Part shown: positions 34,521 through 45,348 of the stretch, piece after piece
Layout of the letters: each line of letters begins with the position of its first letter
Position numbering within the stretch: position 1 is the first letter of the stretch
Origin: Euryarchaeota archaeon UBA182
Lineage (GTDB): Archaea; Thermoplasmatota; Poseidoniia; Poseidoniales; Thalassarchaeaceae
NCBI GenBank assembly: GCA_002495675.1
Contig: DAGH01000001.1
Coordinates: 55,317-119,316 of the forward strand
Direction of reading: 5' to 3'
Length of the DNA: 64,000 nt
Notes under the pieces: generated by a model
The model's input: the letters and a program-made list of their open reading frames with translations, nothing else
Told to the model about the DNA's origin: nothing
The model's database searches: none
Program-made: the position numbers and the translations under genes

Positions 34521-35465
34521 ATGGAAATTAAGACCATTGTGACAATACTGTTTCTTTCCATGTTGGGACTTTCCCTAGGGGCCAATGCATCAACCATTTC
34601 CTCTGATGAGCCTTGGGTAGATGCCACTGAAGGAATCACCGGCGGATCAACGGCAATCACGTGGTTCCCTGCCAACCAGAATAGCTCATCATCGAGTACC
34701 TTGGACCATGCTCAGACAATCATAGAGGTCTACACAGCAACTTGGTGCGAGACCTGCATTCCTGCTGAGGAAGCATTGAATGCATCAATTACGGATCATG
34801 CTGTGAAAGTTGTGAAGTATCACAGGCACTTGTTCGAAACAGAGGACCCGTTTGGAAACAATAACACCGAAGGGCGTTGGCTTAGCAGGTACGGCCCTTC
34901 CGCGGTCCAGGCTGATTTCAATGCCAGGACTCCACCAACGGTAATTTTTGGTGGCGAAAGGATGCATATTGGCTCTCATCCGACCGCTGGCGTCTCTCTC
35001 GAGGAGGAGTACTCTATCAGCCTCAATAGCATCATGCGACCCCCGATATCCAATTCCTCAGAGTTCACATTCACATGGGAGGATGGCACCTTTGAATGGT
35101 CTTGGAATTGGGAGGAAGACATCACTGCCTGCAGATCGAATTGCGATACTGTTTCCACAGAACTGTACATGATGATTGTTGAGGACACAGCGTTTTTCCC
35201 AGAAGGATCTAACGGCGAAGAATATTATCACAGAATTTTAAGGGATGTCATTCCTTTAGGAAACAACTCGATCGAGTATATTCTTCCCCAGGCTTGGGAC
35301 GACGATGATGTATCCATCATGATCGTCTTGGACTGGCAAGAGTCGCAGTCGGAAGAAACATTTCTTGAGGTTATACCCTCACTCGCCGTAGAATTAGTAA
35401 TAATAGGACTCGTCTTTACAGCCTTTATCACGCCAACAGAGGCAGAAAAACGCCGGGTTCAATAA
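34521..35465 (+). CDS. Secreted, membrane-anchored thioredoxin-like protein
   Basis: 314 residues. N-terminal signal peptide (TIVTILFLSMLGLSLGANA), then a thioredoxin-like domain with the redox motif WCETC in YTATWCETCIPAEEAL and a cis-proline type element RTPPTVIFGG. A long acidic/aromatic beta-rich region and a C-terminal membrane segment (AVELVIIGLVFTAFI) follow. Two further cysteines (ACRSNC) could form a disulfide. Probably an extracytoplasmic disulfide exchange or redox protein. A T run at 35475-35480 just after the stop may serve as terminator. Confidence 0.8.
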   Translation: MEIKTIVTILFLSMLGLSLGANASTISSDEPWVDATEGITGGSTAITWFPANQNSSSSSTLDHAQTIIEVYTATWCETCIPAEEALNASITDHAVKVVKYHRHLFETEDPFGNNNTEGRWLSRYGPSAVQADFNARTPPTVIFGGERMHIGSHPTAGVSLEEEYSISLNSIMRPPISNSSEFTFTWEDGTFEWSWNWEEDITACRSNCDTVSTELYMMIVEDTAFFPEGSNGEEYYHRILRDVIPLGNNSIEYILPQAWDDDDVSIMIVLDWQESQSEETFLEVIPSLAVELVIIGLVFTAFITPTEAEKRRVQ

Positions 35466-35474
35466 CCCTCGATA

Positions 35475-35480
35475 TTTTTT
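35475..35480 (+). terminator. Oligo-T tract after the thioredoxin-like gene
   Basis: Six consecutive T residues lie ten bases after the stop, in an AT-rich short gap before the addB-like start at 35492. Archaeal RNA polymerase often terminates at such tracts. It is weak evidence because an AT-rich promoter for the next gene would look similar. Confidence 0.3.
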
Positions 35481-35491
35481 GAACTTTTAGT

Positions 35492-38400
35492 ATGTCACGC
35501 AGAATGGGGTTGTCAGTTGAGGAAGTGCCCCCCGGCCCCCTGCCAAAGTGGGTTTTAGACCACGCCGTCAATCAGGCAAAGCTCAGTTTAACAAAGAGTG
35601 AAAATAGCAAGATACTCTTCATACACCCAAACCAAGCATCGAGGAATGAAGTTCTGGACAATCTGAGTCGTTCCGTAGCGGTTTTCGACAGATCAGCGCA
35701 CCATACAATCCATTCACTGTCGCGAGTGATTGGAGAAGACCTGCGAATCAAAAGACCCATCGAAGCTGACCCGGTGTTGGAAGAGTCGATACATATGCTG
35801 GCAATTCGAGCTGCGGAAAATCTCAGATTCCCAATCCTCCATCCGGACAATAATAGAAAATGGCACAGAGGGAAAACGGAAGCGATCAGGGGACTCCACA
35901 ACGCATTATTGTTCGAGAACCTACTGCAATCATGGGATGGAGCCCATGAGGCACTAGAGTTCAACAAAATACTGGAGGAAGCTTCCAAGCCTTTGGGCGG
36001 ACTCCACCCCGATTTATTCATGTTGGAAGTCATCAAGCAACTCGAAAATGAGAATCAGGACACACCCTTCACCCTCGAGGGGGCAGATGGCATATTGATG
36101 CTGGACCACGACCCAACGCTCCCAAAATTAGAATTGAGATTTGTTAGAAGTTTACTCCGCTATCTACCCATTCACCAATTATCTCACACAGGAAGTTACC
36201 GACTCGGAGAACACGGATTTCAAATTGAAGACATATTCCCTGTGGACAAAAAGGAACAATTGCCTAGTTGGATTCCCGCCCACACACCCTCATCAACAAG
36301 ACCTAGTCACGAACCGCGTGAGATCCCGATTCGACTCGAAAGGCAGACCGTTGCCACCGTTAAACAATTTATGAAAAAAAAGCGAGAGCAGGATCCAAAT
36401 GCCTCGATTATGATTATCGATCCGTCCTGGGCAAAGAGAGAACACGTATGGAACAGATGTATTTCATCGATCCGGTCCATGATCGATCCAAACATAGAAT
36501 CAAACCCTAAGAATCCTATCCTGACATCGTTAATTTCTGACATGACAATCGCCATTGGCAGCCGCGGATTCTCGCTAGAAAAGATTCGAGAGTTGGGAAA
36601 AAGGGGAATTGTGTTCGAATTGTTCGAAACCCCAACGCACCCGGAGGACCCAGACATTATCCCATATTTTCATCCAGACCTCATCGAAGCTTCAGCAATA
36701 AAAAGTCACATAGTTGGCGGACAAGGTTCACTCGTCGAATGGCTCAAATCCCTCTCAATGACATCTGATGATGATAGGGACTCACTAAGAAGAGAGCAAA
36801 CCCAATGGTGGATGCTGATCGTAGCGAACAATCTCTCTCCGCTACTGTCAAAGGAAGATCATGAGACCTTGAGAAATCCAAAATTCAGAAGGGGATGTAT
36901 GAGTGGGGTGGATCTACCATTACCCTCACAATCATCCGATGCCAATGATTGGTTGGAGAGATACCTGCAGATCATTGAGGCAAGGGGCCTATCTCACGAC
37001 AGTGATGCCATCGCAAATGATTGTGAAGAAGCTATAGAGTACGTGACTAGGAGAATGAGGAAATTCGAAATGATGACTAGGTCATTGGACCTCGAGACCA
37101 CAACCACGGGGGAAAAATGGGTAGAAAGAACTCAAAGAATACTTTCGGGATTCAAAAGGAAAAACAGCAACGTCAGGGACCCAAACATTCGCATCATGAC
37201 CCCCAAACAGGCGCTTGGATGCACAGCAGACCTAGTCTTACTCACACACCTTTCGGTAGACTGGTCCATGCAAGTGAATAAACCTCCCTATCTCAGTGAA
37301 CAAGATAGACTCACGCTGAATATATCAAGTCCGGATAATGAGATAAAGTCAGCCAGACACTCGATGCAGCATCTCCTCAACGCAGCACCTGAGGTATGTG
37401 TGATTCATGCGACCAGCGATGACCTAGCACCCCCATCATTCATTCTCGATGAGTGGTTGAGTCAAAGACCTGAGCAGGATGCCAGACATCTGGAGACAGA
37501 ATTAGAGCCACACGGCCCACGGGACCGATTGATCAAAGATGGTAGGAGAATAATGAGGGGGGAGCCAGCCTCGAGAAAACCACTCAGTGGCTTCGGCCCG
37601 CTGCTGAATCTAGACCTTGACTTGGCTAATGATATAGCATCTAGGTCCCCTACAATACCAGATTTTGATGGCTTCCTGCCCGATAGTTCAGTCCCCAGAG
37701 TCATAACTCCACCAATCAAAGATATCGCAAATCCAACCTCAAAGGCCAAGAGAAACCCTCCAAGGAAGAATGGAAGATGGCCCGTAATCGGTGCGAGGAG
37801 CACCGGATTCTTGAGTGCTACCGTAGACCCTAGGCCAATCCAAGGATGGAAAACCGATATACACCAAAGAGAGTCAAGGCAGGGGCACACCGGTATCAGG
37901 ATGAATCGGAAAAAATGGTCCCCACACAGATTGAATAATTGGCTGGAATGCCCGAGAAAAGGATGGTTGACAGACAAGCAGAACCTCTCAGAGGATGAGC
38001 GAACAAACCAAGACCTCGACTCAAGAACCTACGGTAACATATTGCACGGGATCCATCATGATGTAATGTTTGAGATCTTGGGATTGAAGGAAGGGGAGGA
38101 ATGCACGTTGAACGACCTACATTCTCGAAAAAAATCCATCAAATCAAGCAATCACAACCAAGACGAGGTCATGATGATAGCCTTGACATCGTTATCAAGG
38201 AGGGCACCGTGGCTATCGAGATCTAATGCAACTTGCACTCAGAAACTTTGGATGCTCACCGGGATGAATACAGATGAGTGGGAAACCTGGCTGGCTAACC
38301 CCAAGCCGATCAGACCCAACGGGAGGGTAGGATCGATAGTTGATGCCGAGATGCGAACGGAAGGGTCAGCTCCGATAGCGATAGAATGGGTCCTATCCAA

Positions 38401-39061
38401 GGATTCCGCGAAAATCGAGATTGAAATACCAAATGAATTGGTAGAAAAACACAGGAAGATCATGCCATTCACGGCTAGTGGAGTTATCGACAGAGTAGAT
38501 CTCGTACCCTTCGACGCACAAGGGGAACAGTGGCACGACGAAGAGGGATCCAACCAAGTTGCGCCCCTCAGGTTGTTCGGATCTGGCTGGAAACCAAGGC
38601 GCATGGTCATTATCAGGGATCTAAAGTCGAGGGAGGATTTCGAAAAGCCGAAGGATAGGCATGAAAGGGCATTGTTTGGCGAACTACAGCTGGGACTCTA
38701 TTCCAGAGCATGGGAATTATCACATCCAGGCGACCTTGTGGTTGGAGCTGGCATCACCACTTTGGGCTTTGACTCGAATCATTACATAGAGGTCTCAGGG
38801 CTTGCACCAAGTAGGGTCTTCGAGGGTAGTTTCGGGGAGGCCACAACATTGACCCGCGACATGTTTCGTTTTGCTGATGAAGGACCAGATACCAAATCAG
38901 ATTACTTTCGTGCTTGGTTGACCCATAGAATGACTGTGGCATCAAGCGTTGTTCACAATGCAAATTTAGGCCTATACAACCCCACCCCCGATCCATCTAT
39001 CTGTCGTTATTGCAGAGTGTCCAGTGTGTGTGACCAAGGTAAATATGGAGGACATTCGTAA
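35492..39061 (+). CDS. AddB-like helicase-nuclease subunit (inactive helicase, Fe-S nuclease)
   Basis: 1189 residues. The N-terminal two thirds follow a UvrD/AddB-like layout but have no Walker A motif, as in AddB. A conserved late helicase-like segment remains (DLVLLTHLSVDW, then LSEQDRLTL and ARHSMQHLLNAAPEVCVIHA). The C-terminal nuclease has NWLECPRKGWL (first cysteine, about residue 819), GNILHGIHHD, GVIDRVDLV, the catalytic IIRDLKS (about 1042), LQLGLYSRAW and the cysteines of SICRYCRVSSVCD (about 1170-1182), which should form a 4Fe-4S cluster. The stop overlaps the next ATG (TAATG). Together the pair looks like a bacterial AddAB double-strand break resection enzyme. Confidence 0.82.
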   Translation: MSRRMGLSVEEVPPGPLPKWVLDHAVNQAKLSLTKSENSKILFIHPNQASRNEVLDNLSRSVAVFDRSAHHTIHSLSRVIGEDLRIKRPIEADPVLEESIHMLAIRAAENLRFPILHPDNNRKWHRGKTEAIRGLHNALLFENLLQSWDGAHEALEFNKILEEASKPLGGLHPDLFMLEVIKQLENENQDTPFTLEGADGILMLDHDPTLPKLELRFVRSLLRYLPIHQLSHTGSYRLGEHGFQIEDIFPVDKKEQLPSWIPAHTPSSTRPSHEPREIPIRLERQTVATVKQFMKKKREQDPNASIMIIDPSWAKREHVWNRCISSIRSMIDPNIESNPKNPILTSLISDMTIAIGSRGFSLEKIRELGKRGIVFELFETPTHPEDPDIIPYFHPDLIEASAIKSHIVGGQGSLVEWLKSLSMTSDDDRDSLRREQTQWWMLIVANNLSPLLSKEDHETLRNPKFRRGCMSGVDLPLPSQSSDANDWLERYLQIIEARGLSHDSDAIANDCEEAIEYVTRRMRKFEMMTRSLDLETTTTGEKWVERTQRILSGFKRKNSNVRDPNIRIMTPKQALGCTADLVLLTHLSVDWSMQVNKPPYLSEQDRLTLNISSPDNEIKSARHSMQHLLNAAPEVCVIHATSDDLAPPSFILDEWLSQRPEQDARHLETELEPHGPRDRLIKDGRRIMRGEPASRKPLSGFGPLLNLDLDLANDIASRSPTIPDFDGFLPDSSVPRVITPPIKDIANPTSKAKRNPPRKNGRWPVIGARSTGFLSATVDPRPIQGWKTDIHQRESRQGHTGIRMNRKKWSPHRLNNWLECPRKGWLTDKQNLSEDERTNQDLDSRTYGNILHGIHHDVMFEILGLKEGEECTLNDLHSRKKSIKSSNHNQDEVMMIALTSLSRRAPWLSRSNATCTQKLWMLTGMNTDEWETWLANPKPIRPNGRVGSIVDAEMRTEGSAPIAIEWVLSKDSAKIEIEIPNELVEKHRKIMPFTASGVIDRVDLVPFDAQGEQWHDEEGSNQVAPLRLFGSGWKPRRMVIIRDLKSREDFEKPKDRHERALFGELQLGLYSRAWELSHPGDLVVGAGITTLGFDSNHYIEVSGLAPSRVFEGSFGEATTLTRDMFRFADEGPDTKSDYFRAWLTHRMTVASSVVHNANLGLYNPTPDPSICRYCRVSSVCDQGKYGGHS

Positions 39062-42000
39062 TGATTCGACTCAACTCCGGTCAGAGGTTAGCCCTCAATC
39101 TCGACTCGCACATAGCAGTGGACGCAGGAGCGGGAACAGGAAAAACCAGAACTATCGTTGAGCGCGTGATCCAACACTACCTCTCACGAAGGCAGAGGGC
39201 TACAGAAATACTTCCAATGCCGGAAAGACCTCGAAGAATATCACTCAGTAGAGTGAGAAACGATACGAATGAACTTACGGACCCAAGCGAGTGGGAGGGA
39301 CTCCTCCCAGGGGAGGTTGTACTACTTACATTCACAAATTTAGCAGCGGAGGAAATGAAAGGAAGGCTTCGAGATAGAATAAAGCAACTCTCAACTGGTT
39401 CGTTGGGCTCAACCCTAGAGGCCGACCCAAGACTGCGTTCGGAGGCAGACAAAGAGCAATTGATGATGCTGCTTGAAGATGCGCCAATTGGCACCATAGA
39501 TTCATTTTTCACTAGACTAATCAGACCACATCTCGCCTCTCTCGGTGAACTCATGGATGCAGAGATAGTCACCGATGCGCAGAGGGGAACATTGGAAATG
39601 GACACCATTGATGCATTCTGGTCACTTCCATCCAACCCGAATCATTTCACATACCTTGACTCTGAATTATTGCAAACCGACCAAACTAGAAGGATACTTG
39701 AATCCAGAGATCGTCTGATTAAGACTTACTCAGGTAGAAACAGGCTCAACAAAATTTTGAACGGCCTTATGTCAAACTCAATATTGGTTGAGGAAGCGAC
39801 GAGAAACCTCACTGTCGGCGACTCATTCTCGGCATCACTCTTGACAAAAGCCATGCTTAGCAGCGTCTATTTACCAAAAATAGACCAAGCATTCACTGAA
39901 CTACAATCAGATTCTAGAGAAACTATTGAGATACTCAAGAGCTATCGACACATTTTCTCTAGATCTGGTTGGAACGAGGGTACCAGAGTGGACATGTTGG
40001 ATATCCTGGCCTCTCAAAATCCAGAGTCCCACGAGGATAAAATCTACTGGATTTCAAAACTCCTTGCAATCTCCAGAAAGAATCTATTTGGCGATGGGAA
40101 GACATTCCCGAGGGACAGCATACCAACATCAGAAACATGGCCATCTGGCATATTGACTTACACAGGGATGGGGTCAAGCAAGGAAGCCAAGTTGGCCAAG
40201 AAAAAACTACAACAATCGATTTCTAAAATCAAACGAACGATGTCGAGCAAGGTAAACACACAGATCATGGAGATTGCGAAGATATTCATGTGCTATATCG
40301 AAGTACCAGGATTGGCCCATATTTCATACCCCCCACCAAGTAGAGTCAGTGTTGAGGAGAATAAGGATTCATTTGCTCTTGATCTAGGCTCAGAATCCAG
40401 ACACCTCCAAGATCTTAGCACGGCGATGATTGGACTTCTGGAAATTTCAAGGAATTTGAAGTTCAGACGAAAACTCAGGGATTTTGACGACGTTTCAAGA
40501 CTTGCTGGGGAACTCCTCCTCCTCAGATGTCCCCGTGTTTGCAAGATAAGCCACTTCTATCCACGCAAAGTAATAGAAATACTCGATCATGGTCCCTCAG
40601 AACCGTGGCTGGATGACCACATTGAAATGGCATTTTATGAGTTGCAAAAATCAATCGAATCCGGAAGCGGTGATCATTTACAACAAAATGCCGAAAGGGC
40701 ATATTCTGACTTGAACAAAAGATGGGCTACCCTGAGGTCCATACGACGAAGGTTTCGGGCTTTTATCATCGATGAGGCTCAGGACAACTCGCCCCTGCAG
40801 TGGAGACTGTTAGCGAGACTATGGGGACCACGAGAGATTAAACTCGATGAGAAAAACATTCCAGAGACACCCTGGCAACCTACGATTTGTTATGTGGGAG
40901 ATGTCAAGCAGTCAATCTACGCTTTCAGGCACGCTGAGGCATCGAGATTTCGGGAATTTACAAATCATTTGAGATCGATAAACAACTGGGAGTTGAGGAA
41001 CATCCCGGCTCTGACCCATGAGCCCCCACTGAGGACCAAGGAGATGAGTAGAGACCCACGACACGATCACAACTCACCCTTTACCACTGCTTCGAATATG
41101 AGGATCGCATCTGGAAGGGACCTCGAGCCGTGGGTCAGATTCGATCAGGTTGATAGCGTCGATGAGAAGTTAGTTGAAAGTGACATAATCGCTAGGAAGG
41201 AGGGTCTGATTCGTTTAGATGTCAATTTCAGGACGAAATCCGGTTTGCTGGAGGAAATGAACACTTGGTGGAGAGAGATATTCTCCGAAAAACACAGGAC
41301 AATTCCTGAAGGTGGATGGTATGCGGATGCGCAAGACCTTAGATCCCCTAGTCCGAATGATCTGACTTACGGAGAGATGGAATCCACGGACCCTGCACTG
41401 AGTGCAATTGAAGAATTGCAGGGAGAAGGCCATCTGGAGTGGATATGTCCAGTTATGGATCCTGACCTCTCAGACCCATCGCATGACTTGAGCATTCAAA
41501 TGAATCCCCTTGCAAGCGGCCTATCAGATAGAATCGATAGAAACGCCAGATTGATCGCTTTGAGGGTAAAGGCTCTCATGGACGGGACCCCCGTCAAGAT
41601 CAAGGGGGCAAGCGGAGAGTGGAAAGTGATAGAATCAGACCCAGTAGAGCCTGACGATATCATGATCCTGATGGCAACCAGAACAGGAATTAGGGACGCA
41701 TTATTGAGGGAATTTAGACAATTGGAAGTACCCGCTCATGCGGACTTGGAGGGCGATCTGTTCGATCAGCCTGTAGCGATGGCCATAGAAGCGCTGGTCC
41801 AATTGTGTGCGCGCCCAAACTCACGGCACCATCTAGCTTGGGTGGCAAGATCACCCCTGATAGGCATGGCAGATAGTGAATTGGACGATTTCCTTGCCTC
41901 TGCATATCAAGAACAGAACTTACTCAAGAGCCTATCAGATTATCTTGGAGATACCCCATTGGGCAGTTTGGCCAGTAGATGGCTGGACCTATCACGATCC

Positions 42001-43818
42001 GATAGAATCGTCCAAATGTTGGAAGAGACATTGGACCATTCGGATCTCTTAATCGCCTATCCAGATGACTCTGATAGGCAGAATGCCGAGCGAGCAGTCA
42101 CGGTAATCAAAGAAACTCTAGACAGAGAAGAGGGATCACTGTTGGCAGTTGCCGATGCCCTGAGGTCCCTCAGAGAGGACAATCGAGGTGGAGTCCGAAG
42201 CATAACGAAACCTCCATCTGATACAGTCAGGCTGATGTCGATCCACAAGTCGAAGGGCCTGGAGGCAAAGGTCGTGATCTTAGCAGACCTGTTCAGCGAG
42301 AGGCAAGTCGGGAATAAGCATCAGTCGCAGATGCGTTTTGGCGTATCCTCAGATATATTCTCTGGGAATCCGAAGCCATGGGGAGGGAATCGGACATTGA
42401 GATCAGGCGTATGGAATTATTCGAGTTTAATCAACAGATCAAGAAGGGACGCAGAGAACAGGAGATTACTATACGTCGCAGCGACCAGGGCAAGGGACAG
42501 TCTGATAATCGTGGGAGCACCTGATGGAAACAAATCATCAGAGTGGATAAACGGGCAAGGAGTATCATTTACCCACGATTCTAGGAAATATCCGCCATTG
42601 GGGCACATGATAACCAACTCAAAGAGACATCTAGATTGGGTGAATCGGAATCATGATTCCCAATGGTTGACATCAGACGACAAAGAAAGTACTGAGGTGC
42701 CATTCGAGAGAGGAACGATAGTTTTCGACCCTATTTCGCTCCATGAGGACCATGATGGGACCAAAGGAAGGAAAGGAACAACATTCGTTTTGCTACACAG
42801 CCACGAGTGCATGTCCCAAAGCAAAAACAATACTACGCCATATATCCGAATGAAAAAGGCGTTAGATGCTATTTCACTATCCCCCGATAGGGAGAAACTC
42901 GACTTTTGTCCCGTCGAATCTCCACCGAGATACATAAGGATCGCACCGTCATCCTTGCATTTTCCAACAGACGATTCAGATCCCGGTATACTCGAACAGA
43001 GGAAACGAAAAAGGAATTTTAATGAGACGTTGACACCTACAGAATTGGGCACCATTGTTCACCGAGTGGTGGAGGTCGGTATTGGCAATTGTGGGACAGA
43101 TCCAACCCCTCCCCTACCACACTCTTGGACGACTAGGAGACCAAATCGATTGAACGATAGGACTCTTCTGAACACCGTACTCAAAGAGACTGGGGTAGGA
43201 CCAACGAACGAATCCATGATAGAGGCGATTTCTGAATTGATGAAGAACATCGAGGATGGTTACCTGGGTAGAATCACTAGAGGTGAGACCGTCAAAGGAC
43301 ACACATTGCAAGGACTTCGGACAGAACTTCCGTTCTTGCTCTCGAAGGAAGTGGAGTTTGAACCCCTGATTCATAGTCTGTGGACTCCGGATGGCAAGTG
43401 GGCAACGACCTTGGAAAGTAGAGCAATTGTCCAGATGGAGGGGTTCATCGACATTGTGATCTGCACTCAGGATCCAGAGGGTAGGCCAACGATGAGGGCG
43501 GTCGACATAAAGACCGACTCAACAATGAGAACGTTGTTGGCAGAGCATAATAGCGATCCCCATAACCCAAGCCTTGACTTTGAGAATCGAATGTTACTCC
43601 GTCATGGGATTCAACTCGCAATATATCATAATGCACTTGTAGCGATGAACGAGCAACTCCCGATAAAAGCGCGGAGATTGCTACTGCCTCCTGCAATAGT
43701 CTGGGCAGGGAACGGAAGGATGGTAGAATACCCAATCGAAGTCTTGGAAAATCTCAATTCGATGCTCGAATCTATCCTCGTCGAGACGGCTAGGGAGCAC
43801 TTAGCTCCCTCGAGTTGA
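39061..43818 (+). CDS. AddA-like UvrD/RecB-family helicase-nuclease
   Basis: 1585 residues. All superfamily 1A helicase motifs are visible: Walker A AGAGTGKTRT (about residue 23), LLTFTNLAAEEMKGRL, FIIDEAQDNSPLQW (about 570), YVGDVKQSIYAFRHAE, DVNFRTKSGL, LMSIHKSKGLEAKVVILADL and RRLLYVAATRARDSLIIVG. The C-terminal PD-(D/E)XK nuclease has GTIVHRVVEVG, EGFIDIVI, the catalytic AVDIKTDS (about 1480) and GIQLAIYHNAL. No cysteine cluster is present, as expected for AddA. Helicase plus nuclease, paired with the preceding inactive-helicase nuclease, gives the AddAB arrangement. Probable role: processing of broken DNA ends for recombination. Confidence 0.88.
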   Translation: MIRLNSGQRLALNLDSHIAVDAGAGTGKTRTIVERVIQHYLSRRQRATEILPMPERPRRISLSRVRNDTNELTDPSEWEGLLPGEVVLLTFTNLAAEEMKGRLRDRIKQLSTGSLGSTLEADPRLRSEADKEQLMMLLEDAPIGTIDSFFTRLIRPHLASLGELMDAEIVTDAQRGTLEMDTIDAFWSLPSNPNHFTYLDSELLQTDQTRRILESRDRLIKTYSGRNRLNKILNGLMSNSILVEEATRNLTVGDSFSASLLTKAMLSSVYLPKIDQAFTELQSDSRETIEILKSYRHIFSRSGWNEGTRVDMLDILASQNPESHEDKIYWISKLLAISRKNLFGDGKTFPRDSIPTSETWPSGILTYTGMGSSKEAKLAKKKLQQSISKIKRTMSSKVNTQIMEIAKIFMCYIEVPGLAHISYPPPSRVSVEENKDSFALDLGSESRHLQDLSTAMIGLLEISRNLKFRRKLRDFDDVSRLAGELLLLRCPRVCKISHFYPRKVIEILDHGPSEPWLDDHIEMAFYELQKSIESGSGDHLQQNAERAYSDLNKRWATLRSIRRRFRAFIIDEAQDNSPLQWRLLARLWGPREIKLDEKNIPETPWQPTICYVGDVKQSIYAFRHAEASRFREFTNHLRSINNWELRNIPALTHEPPLRTKEMSRDPRHDHNSPFTTASNMRIASGRDLEPWVRFDQVDSVDEKLVESDIIARKEGLIRLDVNFRTKSGLLEEMNTWWREIFSEKHRTIPEGGWYADAQDLRSPSPNDLTYGEMESTDPALSAIEELQGEGHLEWICPVMDPDLSDPSHDLSIQMNPLASGLSDRIDRNARLIALRVKALMDGTPVKIKGASGEWKVIESDPVEPDDIMILMATRTGIRDALLREFRQLEVPAHADLEGDLFDQPVAMAIEALVQLCARPNSRHHLAWVARSPLIGMADSELDDFLASAYQEQNLLKSLSDYLGDTPLGSLASRWLDLSRSDRIVQMLEETLDHSDLLIAYPDDSDRQNAERAVTVIKETLDREEGSLLAVADALRSLREDNRGGVRSITKPPSDTVRLMSIHKSKGLEAKVVILADLFSERQVGNKHQSQMRFGVSSDIFSGNPKPWGGNRTLRSGVWNYSSLINRSRRDAENRRLLYVAATRARDSLIIVGAPDGNKSSEWINGQGVSFTHDSRKYPPLGHMITNSKRHLDWVNRNHDSQWLTSDDKESTEVPFERGTIVFDPISLHEDHDGTKGRKGTTFVLLHSHECMSQSKNNTTPYIRMKKALDAISLSPDREKLDFCPVESPPRYIRIAPSSLHFPTDDSDPGILEQRKRKRNFNETLTPTELGTIVHRVVEVGIGNCGTDPTPPLPHSWTTRRPNRLNDRTLLNTVLKETGVGPTNESMIEAISELMKNIEDGYLGRITRGETVKGHTLQGLRTELPFLLSKEVEFEPLIHSLWTPDGKWATTLESRAIVQMEGFIDIVICTQDPEGRPTMRAVDIKTDSTMRTLLAEHNSDPHNPSLDFENRMLLRHGIQLAIYHNALVAMNEQLPIKARRLLLPPAIVWAGNGRMVEYPIEVLENLNSMLESILVETAREHLAPSS

Positions 43819-43869
43819 GGCCATACATTATTGGGAATTCTCAATGTACTTGCGCATAGTGGGTGACAC

Positions 43870-45279
43870 ATGCTGGACTACGAGTCACTACTGAAATGGT
43901 CAGACAAACAATGGGAAAACTCCATCTTGCCCAGTCTCTGCGAGTTCATCTCAATTGAGGCCTTGTCCCCTGGTTTTGAGCCGAGATGGGAAGAGAAGGG
44001 AGAGCTCTCGGCTACATTGGATCTCTTCCAGAATTGGGCCGATATCCAAGGAATAGAGGGACTTGAATCTCATAGATTCAAACTAGATGGGAGGACTCCG
44101 CTGTTGATTATCAAAGTAAAAGGATCACTTCCGGGTGAGATACTTTTCTACTCGCATTTGGATAAACAACCGTCAAAACCAGACCTATGGTCGGATGGTT
44201 TGAGTCCATTTGTTGGGAAAAGACGGGGGGAATGGCTCTACGGCAGGGGCTCCATAGATGACGGATACGGGGGGTATCTCTGCATCAGTGCGATCAAGGC
44301 ACTCCAAGCCCATGGAATGGACCACCCATCCGCGACATTCCTTATCGAAACTTGTGAGGAATCAGGTTCATATGATCTACCCGCTTATCTGGATCACTGC
44401 ACACCATACCTTGGCAACCCAGATCTGGTGGTGGTCATGGATAGCGGGGGCCCTGACTACGACCACATTTGGAAAACCGATGCTTTGCGGGGCTTAATAC
44501 ATGGAACATTGAGGGTTCGTGTCTCCAATGAGGGAGTCCATTCAGGAATGGCAGGAGGAGCGATTCCGTCCTCATTCAGAATAGCGAGAATTCTGCTCGA
44601 TCGAATTGAGGATTCTCGGACTGGTAAAATTCTGATTCCTTCATTTCACACAGAAATCAATGATTCCCAAATCAAAACAGCAGGGGCAATAGCAGAAGTT
44701 GTAGGAGAAAGTTTGTGGGAATCCCTGCCAGTAGTAGAAACCCTTGTGCCTCACAACACCGATACTGCCCAGATGTTGCTCGATGTAAATTGGAGGCCAG
44801 CGCTCTCTGTAATTGGGGCAGGAGGATTACCACCGATCGAGTCAGCTGGCAATGTTCTAAGAACTCACACTGATCTTGCTTTGAGTCTACGCATTCCTCC
44901 CGGAGTCGACTCACAAAAGGCGGTGATCGAGTTGACAGAGGCTCTAGAGAAGGACCCCCCATTCGGTGCTGAAGTTAAGTTTGAGGCATACCCTCCTGCA
45001 GATGGTTTCAGAGCCCCACCCCTTCCTCCAAATGTTGCAGAGGAACTTGAAAAAGCATCCAGTTCTCTAACAGGAAAACCCTCTCACACAACTTGGGTCG
45101 GGGGAACCATCCCATTCATGGCTATGATGCAATCAAAGTATCCTGATTCAGCATTTTTGTGTACTGGAGCCGCTGGACCCGGCAATAACGCCCACGGCCC
45201 AGACGAAAAACTACACATTCCAACCGCGAAAAGACTCACAGCAGCCATCGCTGCTGTCTCATGGTCGGTTGGAAATTGA
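43870..45279 (+). CDS. M20-family metallopeptidase
   Basis: 469 residues. Zinc ligands and catalytic residues are recognisable: FYSHLDKQP (H-x-D), GRGSIDDGYGG (bridging aspartate), IETCEESGSYD (catalytic glutamate pair), VMDSGGPDYD and the late NAHGPDEKLHIP histidine. The dimerisation insert is present. It resembles carnosinase/ArgE/DapE-like enzymes that cleave dipeptides or N-acyl amino acids. ATG 43870 has GGGTGA upstream. Cytoplasmic; no signal peptide. Confidence 0.9.
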   Translation: MLDYESLLKWSDKQWENSILPSLCEFISIEALSPGFEPRWEEKGELSATLDLFQNWADIQGIEGLESHRFKLDGRTPLLIIKVKGSLPGEILFYSHLDKQPSKPDLWSDGLSPFVGKRRGEWLYGRGSIDDGYGGYLCISAIKALQAHGMDHPSATFLIETCEESGSYDLPAYLDHCTPYLGNPDLVVVMDSGGPDYDHIWKTDALRGLIHGTLRVRVSNEGVHSGMAGGAIPSSFRIARILLDRIEDSRTGKILIPSFHTEINDSQIKTAGAIAEVVGESLWESLPVVETLVPHNTDTAQMLLDVNWRPALSVIGAGGLPPIESAGNVLRTHTDLALSLRIPPGVDSQKAVIELTEALEKDPPFGAEVKFEAYPPADGFRAPPLPPNVAEELEKASSSLTGKPSHTTWVGGTIPFMAMMQSKYPDSAFLCTGAAGPGNNAHGPDEKLHIPTAKRLTAAIAAVSWSVGN

Positions 45280-45348
45280 GTAAAACCATACTCAGAAGAC
45301 GGTCAAATAGCATTAGGGTTCATATCATTCAGGACACAGGGTCCCCTG

